NCBI GenBank assembly: GCA_964471155.1
Contig: CAYYFX010000111.1
Coordinates: 1 to 12,296, forward strand
Source of the DNA: CAYYFX01 sp964471155
GTDB lineage: Bacteria > ARS69
DNA: 12,296 nucleotides
Direction of reading: 5' to 3'
Position numbers and translations under genes: made by a program. The notes beneath the pieces were generated by a model. That model was not told where the DNA came from and made no database searches. It was given only the letters and a program-made list of their open reading frames with translations. Of the stretch, positions 8,101-12,296 are shown piece by piece (within the stretch, counting starts at the first letter, position 1; each line of letters begins with the position of its first letter).

Positions 8101-8370
8101 CTGGACCTGGCCACCTCGCCGAATCCGTTCCGCGAGGGGTCGGACTTCCGGTTCAGCGTCCCGCGCGAGGACCGCGTGAGCCTGTCCGTGTTCGATGCGG
8201 CCGGGCGCCTGGTGCGCTCGCTCGTGGACGACACGGTCGGCGCCGGCGCGCACACGTCCCGCTGGGACGGGCGCGATGACACCGGCCGGCGCGTCGCCAC
8301 CGGCGTGTACTTCGCCCGGCTCTCCACTTCGGAGGGCGAGCGGATCCGGAAGGTGATCCGCGTGCAATAG
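5125..8370 (+). CDS. Secreted multidomain zinc metalloprotease (metzincin-like) with FlgD-like C-terminal domain
   Basis: A 1081-residue protein. Residues 1-24 are a signal peptide. Residues 25-93 are a charged, Glu/Ala/Arg-rich stretch that may be a propeptide. The peptidase domain (about 95-330) has HEWGHLFGSCDEY (242-254), a HExxHxxGxxD zinc site with D252 as probable third ligand, and a CVM Met-turn (294-296). All eight cysteines of the protein (251, 260, 266, 269, 283, 288, 294, 305) lie here, suggesting disulfides. Two Asp-rich loops look calcium-binding: D182/D184/D186, and DxDxNGxxD at 316-324. Three related beta-rich modules follow (363-548, 575-766, 786-977). Residues 993-1081 are a FlgD-Ig-like tail (SPNPF at 998-1002, GRRVATGVYFARL near 1054-1066), common on exported proteins of FCB bacteria and possibly a sorting signal. 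The DEY recalls the CLCA and M64 families, but those have one more residue in the motif. Substrate unknown. Confidence 0.88.
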   Translation: MNSAPATTMLGAALIALVAGAAAAEPAAPRYGTFSDAAKAQARAEALAEGPLRGHDWEADDSHEEELRLEEAARMRQGVRMLANDDNDTAHYKRGRTLVINIFVNHTGGTWSTAEKETMAARNSVAKDFFLDNAPANANVYFDNQGTNGYWEYTATLPYNVPTDGFTWAMTEEAVQDIGFGDGDGDTYYVDDLTIYLQNWGGGWDNVLAVFQPADRTGRAYASYSFARTRIYTDDSANVRAHEWGHLFGSCDEYAENGECNGGIDCGACQSTYLTDVINNGNCELASCPSNASCVMINNTFSAICNYTREHWGWVDDDSNGQLDLVKRRVMGNSFANIYELWDGGWFLWNSTSHGMVAHQNDVSWGVIGLRSPATADYDMHLYGENNHRYELATSTYAGQTVDFVVGDYNHSPRGNEHVEIVRYSGASDDYRLGYESGTGLLYPDGVARAGAWSAESVVRVWDVPLFAGETVTFVLDVTSGSTDFGMSLFRSFGGEYWAGRTSAQWTRDAAGDGGTESWTYTVPADDVYGLVIFANNPASGNFTIRIGPTPATLAEETPFLSGLDLRLFDYDPNAVYWSVVGNRPAAGTNTTVRLFNESTYLTELEVSDDYNAAAPPNNADFIAVDYNHVSGSPDFLRVIRESGAGTHRTEWEHDADVLSGIAPTATWDAGHVAKVWDAYLTDGVPYMLRSYSGGIDQGLYVFRSGDGDYYKQRAAFAGAANFRPASEGEWFTYTATESDWHGFVQIVNDESDGSYANWLGRRITLTNDVAVTHTDEVQWGTGVANTSYWHVFGVRPSAGQGASISLYGDDGYTITTLKASDQSGTGVVNFVVGDYNHTPAETVYPRVWRTSGAGALDVEMEAGTESLIWLGAGPVGTVQSWPAGDVVEVYDVFLPAGTNVHVQLNTLSGSPDLGMALFKSNGAAYYATPSGAVDQSDVNGPGGSEAFEYFSPAADWYGLVVFNQNDNGGTYEIIVGSPSATDAAVVAGADALDLATSPNPFREGSDFRFSVPREDRVSLSVFDAAGRLVRSLVDDTVGAGAHTSRWDGRDDTGRRVATGVYFARLSTSEGERIRKVIRVQ
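6211..8055 (+). repeat. Three tandem ~190-residue modules inside the metalloprotease
   Basis: The modules start at W365, W578 and W790 (spacing 213 and 212 residues), each in a V/Y-x-W-x-V-x-G context. Each carries a V-x-DYNH motif with D at 408, 626 and 835; modules 1 and 3 share DF/NF-VVGDYNH. Each then has a WD/YD-x-x-L strand, a hydrophobic SGSxDxGMxLF-like strand (weaker in module 2), and ends with a W/DxYGLVxF-like strand and an IxxG strand. They resemble bacterial C-terminal beta-sandwich domains that often carry carbohydrate or surface binding, but I cannot name the family. Confidence 0.7.
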
Positions 8371-8420
8371 GCGCGGGTCGTTCGTGCGCGAGGGCGCGGT
8401 CTCACGACGCGCCCGCGCAA

Positions 8421-8454
8421 GAGGCCGGCCGGGGTTCCGCCCCTGGCCGGCCTC
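8421..8454. terminator. Strong GC hairpin between converging genes, probable bidirectional terminator
   Basis: GAGGCCGGCCGGGG (8421-8434) pairs with CCCCTGGCCGGCCTC (8440-8454) around a 5-base TTCCG loop, with a single bulged T. It lies 50 bases after the metalloprotease stop and 20 bases after the stop of the converging minus-strand gene. There is no T tract on either side, so it is not a canonical intrinsic terminator, but stem length and position fit a shared transcription end. Confidence 0.65.
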
Positions 8455-8474
8455 GGCACGTCGCGGGCCGACGC

Positions 8475-9095
8475 TCAGCGCGCCGGCAACTCCGGGAACC
8501 CGGGCAGCGGCACGCCGGCGCCCCCGCCGTCGTCCCCGCCGCCGGACAGCGCGAGGACCGCCGCCGCCGCGGCCGCCCCGCCGACGAGTCCCAGGACCAT
8601 CTTCTTCCGGTACCACGGCGTGCCCCCGCCGCCCGCCGCGGGCGGCGGCAGGTACGAGGCCGTCGCGGCGCGCTCCGCGGGCGGCGAAGCCGTCCCCGGC
8701 CGGATGCCCGCGTACGCCGGATCCCCGCACCCGGCGGCGCGAGCACGGTCCACGGACGCCACCTCCGCCTCCGTGAAGCGGGCGCCGTCCGGCTGCCAGC
8801 GCGGGTCGAGCCGGAGCGCCTCGCAGAACGCGTCCGCCGCCGCGCCGCCCTTGCCGCGCGCCTGCTCGCACCGGGCGCGCAGGATCCACGCGGTGAAGCG
8901 CGCGTCCGCGGGCAGCGTCCCCGCGTCCAGCAGGCGCGTGACCTTGTCGAGCGCGGTGGCCGTGTCGCCCACGAGGAAGTAGTCCTCGGCGCGCGTGAGC
9001 TCCTCGCGCGCGGCGTCCGCGGACGCCTCCGCCGGCGCGACGGCGGCGAGGAGCAGGGCCGCGACGATCGCGCGCGGCGCGGGAACCTTGAGCAT
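8475..9095 (-). CDS. Exported TPR-like protein with C-terminal membrane segment
   Basis: A 206-residue protein; specific function not recognised. Residues 1-26 are a signal peptide (MLKVPAPR then an Ala/Leu core ending AEASA). Residues 28-97 form helical pairs with TPR character (EELTRAEDYFLVGDTATALD at 31-50; AFCEALRLDPRWQPDGARFT at 89-108, the latter like the closing TPR helix). A Pro/Gly linker leads to KK at 164-165, a membrane-like segment (166-183), then a Gly/Asp-rich stretch and a PLPGFPELP end. This basic-TM-Gly-rich-Pro ending recalls small envelope proteins in FCB-type genomes. GGAGG (9105-9101) lies five bases before the ATG and shares a base with the upstream gene's TAG stop, so translation is probably coupled. 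Third gene of the minus-strand operon; likely an envelope accessory protein (inference). Confidence 0.8.
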   Translation of the reverse strand: MLKVPAPRAIVAALLLAAVAPAEASADAAREELTRAEDYFLVGDTATALDKVTRLLDAGTLPADARFTAWILRARCEQARGKGGAAADAFCEALRLDPRWQPDGARFTEAEVASVDRARAAGCGDPAYAGIRPGTASPPAERAATASYLPPPAAGGGGTPWYRKKMVLGLVGGAAAAAAVLALSGGGDDGGGAGVPLPGFPELPAR

Positions 9096-9104
9096 GCGTG
9101 CCTC

Positions 9105-10949
9105 CTATCGGATGAGGACGAGCTTCGCGCGGTGCGCGAAGTCGCCGGCCCGGACCTGCACGAAGTAGACGCCGGACGCCACGCGCCGCCCGGACGCGTC
9201 GGCGGCGTTCCAGTCGAAGCGATGGATGCCGCGCGACACCGGACCGTCCAGCACGGTGGCGACGCGGCGACCCGTCACGTCGTGGATGGACACGCGCGCG
9301 TCGCCGGTCGGCGCCGGCACGCGCAGCTCGAACGACACCTTGCCGGAGGCCCGCGCCGGGTTCGGGAACGGCGCGGCGAACGCGAAGGCGGTGACGGAGG
9401 CGTCGGCCGCCGCGCGCAGCGCCTCCTGCTGCGCGTCCACGTAGTCCGGCGTGCCCGCGGTCAGCGTCCAGGTCCGTTCCGTCGCGGTGGAGGACACGTT
9501 CCCCGTCAGCGCGCCGCCGCCGGTGAGGTCCACGGCATCGCGGCCGTCCGCCGGGAGCGCGGTGAGGACCCAGCCGTCGGGAAGCGGCCGCTCCTCCGAC
9601 AGCTCCACGCGGAACGGCACGCCGACCCGGTCCGTGCGCAGCCGCAGCGTCCACGACATGCCCGCCGGATCCGGCGCGCGCCAGTCGCTCAGGAGCGCCA
9701 CGCCCTCCTCCGGCAGGAACGACACGATCGCGTGGGGACCCGGCGGCGCCGGCGCGTCCGCGAAGTCGAACGCGGCGTCCTTCGCGCCGGTGGCGCCCGG
9801 ACGCACGCCGAAGCGGTTGCCTTCGTCCGTGAAGCCGCCGGCCTCCGCGCGGACGACGTACCCCCACGCGTCCGCCTCGTCCCCCGCCAGGGCGCCGGGA
9901 TCCCCCGCCGCCGCCGGCCGCCGCGCCACGCCCGCGCCGAGCGGCGGGATCGCGATCGTCACCGGCGCCGCCGCGTCCAGGTACAGGAAGTACCCCGCCC
10001 CCGGCTCCAGCCGCGGCGACCCGTTCACGTACGCCGTCCCGTTCCATCCGATGAGGTTCGCGTCCACGCCCGGCGCGAGTGCGACGTCGGCGAAGTCCAC
10101 GGGGAACGCGAAGGGGTTCGCGATCAGGTTGAAGCCCGGCGACAGCGTCCAGGCCGCATCCGCCGCGAGGGACGTGGAGCGCCCGGTCGCCGCGATCTGC
10201 GCGCCGTCCCGGCTGATCACCCAGAAGCCGCGCCCCGGCACGGCCGGCTGAGCCGCGCCCGGCTCGCGGAAGGCGCCGCTCGCCGGATCGTACGTGCCGT
10301 AGCGCCAGACCACGGGGTCGTACGCGCCGAGCTCGTCGAAGACCGCGAGCGGATCCGGGTTCTGCGCCGCGAACGGGACGCCGGCCAGCACGTACCCGCC
10401 CGCGGGGAGGGCGAAGGTGGGGTGGTTCGTCACCTGCACGGACAGGCTGGAGAGTCCGGCGGTCGGCGCGGACGGGGGCAGGCTGGACACGGTCACGCCG
10501 TCCGATGCTTCCACCCAGTACTGCACGCCGCGCACGTCGCAGGCGGCGGCCGGGATCTCCGCGCGCCACTCGCCGGTCGGTTCGTCCACCAGCGTCATCG
10601 GCACGGACGTGAACGCGGCCGCGCCGCCGGTGCGGTAGTGCAGCGTGGCGGAGACCACCTGCACGTCGTCCTCGAGGAACGCCACCACGGACGCGGCCTG
10701 CCCCGCCGTCGCCACGACGGCGGGCAGCACCCCGGACGGTCCGTCCGACGGAAGGGACGCGCGGAAGCCCGCCGCGCCCGACACGGTGGCGGCCGCGGCC
10801 GCGCCCACGATCCCGCCCACGGACGCCTCCGCCGCGAACGTGGCCGAGGAGGCGCTGCCGCCGCCGACCGCGAAGAACGTCTGGCCGCGGGCCGGCGCGA
10901 GGGGCGCGAGGGCCAGGAGCAGGCCGGCCGCGAGGGAGGCGATACGCAT
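9105..10949 (-). CDS. Secreted Ig-like protein with FlgD-like C-terminal domain
   Basis: A 614-residue protein without recognised catalytic motifs. Residues 1-22 are a signal peptide ending in APARG. Residues 25-65 are Gly/Ala/Ser-rich. About 75-175 look like an Ig/Fn3-type sandwich (VSATLHYRT at 99-107, VQYWVEASDGV at 142-152). About 180-340 contain GRGFWVISRDG (239-249) and PGFNLIANPFAFPVDF (271-286), a GWNLIGNPF-like motif seen in secreted proteins of FCB bacteria. About 345-500 form further beta-rich sequence. Residues 527-614 are a FlgD-Ig-like tail (PFPNPARASGKVSFELRVP at 527-545, GRRVASGVYFVQV at 587-599), of the same type as in the metalloprotease. The start lies 9 nt after the previous gene's stop; the upstream sequence is GGGGGG rather than a consensus RBS, so reinitiation is likely. 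Probably a surface or matrix protein (inference). Confidence 0.85.
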   Translation of the reverse strand: MRIASLAAGLLLALAPLAPARGQTFFAVGGGSASSATFAAEASVGGIVGAAAAATVSGAAGFRASLPSDGPSGVLPAVVATAGQAASVVAFLEDDVQVVSATLHYRTGGAAAFTSVPMTLVDEPTGEWRAEIPAAACDVRGVQYWVEASDGVTVSSLPPSAPTAGLSSLSVQVTNHPTFALPAGGYVLAGVPFAAQNPDPLAVFDELGAYDPVVWRYGTYDPASGAFREPGAAQPAVPGRGFWVISRDGAQIAATGRSTSLAADAAWTLSPGFNLIANPFAFPVDFADVALAPGVDANLIGWNGTAYVNGSPRLEPGAGYFLYLDAAAPVTIAIPPLGAGVARRPAAAGDPGALAGDEADAWGYVVRAEAGGFTDEGNRFGVRPGATGAKDAAFDFADAPAPPGPHAIVSFLPEEGVALLSDWRAPDPAGMSWTLRLRTDRVGVPFRVELSEERPLPDGWVLTALPADGRDAVDLTGGGALTGNVSSTATERTWTLTAGTPDYVDAQQEALRAAADASVTAFAFAAPFPNPARASGKVSFELRVPAPTGDARVSIHDVTGRRVATVLDGPVSRGIHRFDWNAADASGRRVASGVYFVQVRAGDFAHRAKLVLIR

Positions 10950-10958
10950 GACGCCCCC

Positions 10959-12209
10959 CTACTCGCCGATGGCCACGGCTTCGCGGCCGGGCTCGTTCGC
11001 GGTCACGGTGCCGTAGCTGGTCGGGACGAAGATGAGGTTGAGGTTCGAGTCCGTGATCACGTTGCCGAAGCCGTCCTGGGACTCCGCCACGAGGTAGAAG
11101 GTGCGAGCGCCGGCGGCCACGGAGTACACGTCCGTCGCGCAGAGGGAGGTCCGGTAGAAGCCCGGTGCCGCGGAGAGCGGCAGCAGGAAGCGCACGAGGT
11201 TGCCGCCGTCGTGCGTGGCCGACGTGGCCGAGATGCTCAGAAGAACCTCCGTGTCGTCGGCCGGGGGCGCGTGGAGAAGATCCGCGCTCACGGTCCCGGT
11301 GGCGATGATGTAGCCGGAGGCCGGCACCGTGATCGTGCGGCTGACCACGTTGACCGGCGTTCCGAGCGCGAGCGCGTGGTCGGTGTCCGAGCTGACGGAG
11401 GCCACGCCCGGCTCGTCGGAGATCTTCGCGGCATCCACGGCGTTCGTCGCCAGCTCGCTCGACCCCACGGCACCGGCGGCGATCTGGTTCGCCCCCACCG
11501 AGTTCGTGGCGAGATCCAGGGACGAGATGCCGCCGTCCACGATCTCGGAAGTGCCCACGGCGCCCGTGGCGATCTCGCTGGCGCCCACGGCATCCGGCGC
11601 GATCTGTGTCGCGGTCACCGAGTTCGCGCCGAGATCCGCCGAGGTGATGCTGCCGTCCGCGATCTCGGAGCCGGCGACCGCCGCGGTGGCGATCTGCGCC
11701 GCGTTCACGGCGTCGTTCGCGATCTTCGTCGAGGTGACCGCGCCGTTCGCCAGCGCGGCCGTGTCCACGGACCCCGTCGCCACCGACGCGGCGCGCAGCG
11801 CGTACCCCGCGCTGCCCACGCGGAATCGCGGCGCCAGCGTCTCCCCGCCGACAACCAGTTCGAGGAAGCGGTCGCCCGTGGTGAAGTCCGCCGTGTTCAC
11901 GGGGACCGGCGTGTCCCCGTCGCCGAGGAACAGCGTGACGATGCCGTTGACCGGCGTGACCGTGTGCGTCTCGGGACCCCAGACGGCACTGCCGCCGGAG
12001 GCCGTGGTGAAGAGCCGCGCCACGACCGCGGTCCCGGCCGCGACCGGCGCGCCGCTGCCGTCCACGAGGCGGGCCTGGAACGGGAGCACGCCGGGGACCT
12101 GCGCGCCGGCCGGCCCGGCGGCCCCGAGGGCGCCGAGAGCGGCCAGCACGCCGAGGACGGCGGCGGAGACGAGGGAACGCGCGCGGACGGCGACGGGGGA
12201 TCGCGACAT
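10959..12209 (-). CDS. Secreted decapeptide-repeat (tail-fibre-like) protein
   Basis: A 416-residue protein in four parts. Residues 1-36 are a signal peptide ending GAQ. Residues 37-141 are a beta-rich domain of a pattern common in exported bacterial proteins: PFQARLVDGSGAPVAAGTA at 43-61, LFTTASGGSAVWG at 66-78, NGIVTLFLGDG at 88-98, FLELVVGGETLAPR at 115-128, closing with GYALRA at 135-140 (often PYAFRA). Residues 147-266 are twelve 10-residue repeats. Residues 267-416 are a beta-rich domain (ITVPASGYIIATG, 293-305; FYLVAESQDG, 371-380; FVPTSYGTV, 394-402) that looks like a C1q/jelly-roll-type head. The layout resembles a trimeric fibre: base, solenoid shaft, head (inference). RBS AGGAGG (12223-12218) lies eight bases before the ATG. 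First gene of the operon. Confidence 0.85.
   Translation of the reverse strand: MSRSPVAVRARSLVSAAVLGVLAALGALGAAGPAGAQVPGVLPFQARLVDGSGAPVAAGTAVVARLFTTASGGSAVWGPETHTVTPVNGIVTLFLGDGDTPVPVNTADFTTGDRFLELVVGGETLAPRFRVGSAGYALRAASVATGSVDTAALANGAVTSTKIANDAVNAAQIATAAVAGSEIADGSITSADLGANSVTATQIAPDAVGASEIATGAVGTSEIVDGGISSLDLATNSVGANQIAAGAVGSSELATNAVDAAKISDEPGVASVSSDTDHALALGTPVNVVSRTITVPASGYIIATGTVSADLLHAPPADDTEVLLSISATSATHDGGNLVRFLLPLSAAPGFYRTSLCATDVYSVAAGARTFYLVAESQDGFGNVITDSNLNLIFVPTSYGTVTANEPGREAVAIGE
11412..11771 (-). repeat. Twelve in-frame 30-bp units encoding decapeptide repeats
   Basis: The units encode (A/S/G)(V/I)xxxx(I/L)xxx without a single insertion or deletion across 120 codons. A 120-bp higher-order period is visible: units 4-7 and 8-11 align one to one (for example SITSADLGAN with GISSLDLATN), with about 86 of 120 bases identical by my count over 11461-11580 against 11581-11700. 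The regular V and I/L positions fit a beta-solenoid or a trimeric fibre shaft. Confidence 0.88.
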
Positions 12210-12217
12210 CGAGGGAG

Positions 12218-12223
12218 CCTCCT
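12218..12223 (-). promoter_or_regulatory. Ribosome binding site of the decapeptide-repeat gene
   Basis: AGGAGG on the minus strand, eight bases before ATG 12209; supports the start choice. Confidence 0.65.
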
Positions 12224-12241
12224 GACGGTGGGCGGTTGCGG

Positions 12242-12261
12242 CCGGTCCGATCCGGTCCTAC
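12242..12261. repeat. Tandem 10-bp direct repeat upstream of the minus-strand operon
   Basis: CCGGTCCGAT followed directly by CCGGTCCTAC (8 of 10 identical), 33-52 bases before the start codon, in the likely promoter region. One-turn spacing would fit a regulator site, but it could be chance. I see no convincing -10/-35 pair in 12224-12296. Confidence 0.3.
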
Positions 12262-12296
12262 CGCATCCACGACGTCCGGGCCCGGGACCCGACAGG

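Noticed and set aside
11412..11771. Regular 30-bp repeats considered as a CRISPR array
   Set aside because: The units are contiguous, diverged and in frame, with no constant repeat/unique spacer alternation; they are coding repeats.
5083..12270. A 7.2-kb minus-strand frame without stops (2395 codons) running antisense to the metalloprotease and through the minus-strand operon in another frame
   Set aside because: Its translation is Arg/Gly/Ala/Val-rich without domains or a signal peptide, and it contradicts well-supported genes with clear motifs on both strands. Long stop-free shadows are expected where third positions are almost always G or C. The length is striking but needs no gene.
12274..12288. 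Palindromic core CCGGGCCCGG near the window end
   Set aside because: A 10-bp GC palindrome is easily found by chance in this composition, and its context is cut by the window edge.

Overview
This is a very GC-rich stretch (clearly above 70% by eye) with dense bacterial genes, strong G/C third-position bias, and several secreted proteins. Two of these end in FlgD-Ig-like C-terminal domains (a PNP motif, then GRxVAxGVYF, then a short basic/hydrophobic end). That combination, together with an ECF sigma/Ser-Thr kinase pair and a TPR-CHAT protein, suggests an uncultured FCB-related or Acidobacteria-like lineage (Candidatus Eisenbacteria-type genomes are a good match). This is an inference from style, not a taxonomic call.

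Layout. Positions 1-1931 (minus) hold the first 643 codons of an exported TPR protein that runs into a CHAT (caspase-like) domain; its C-terminal part, including the catalytic His/Cys, lies beyond the window. A 173-nt divergent region (1932-2104) carries -10-like elements for both directions. The plus-strand run follows: an ECF-type sigma factor (2105-2710), an overlapping membrane Ser/Thr kinase with an extracytoplasmic DUF4384 domain (2700-4373), a small secreted protein of unknown function (4458-5132), and a large secreted zinc metalloprotease (5125-8370) that overlaps it by 8 nt. A strong hairpin (8421-8454) separates this run from a converging minus-strand operon of three tightly spaced genes, read from right to left: a secreted protein with twelve exact-length decapeptide repeats (12209-10959), a secreted multidomain Ig/FlgD-tailed protein (10949-9105), and a small exported TPR-like protein with a C-terminal membrane segment (9095-8475).

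How the genes may work together (inference). The sigma factor and kinase overlap and are almost certainly co-expressed, as in known ECF/STK pairs. The kinase's outer DUF4384 domain and the exported CHAT protein would face the same compartment, so the divergent CHAT gene could be a partner or target of the sigma/kinase pathway. The small secreted protein and the metalloprotease are translationally coupled and probably exported together. The convergent operon looks like a surface or envelope structure set. The sequence gives no CRISPR array, tRNA, rRNA, IS element or phage gene.

The strongest candidates for something undescribed are the sigma/kinase/CHAT cluster, the metalloprotease (a zinc motif between the metzincin and the CLCA/M64 types, an eight-cysteine insert and three VxDYNH modules), and the 12 x 10-residue repeat protein with a 40-residue higher-order period.
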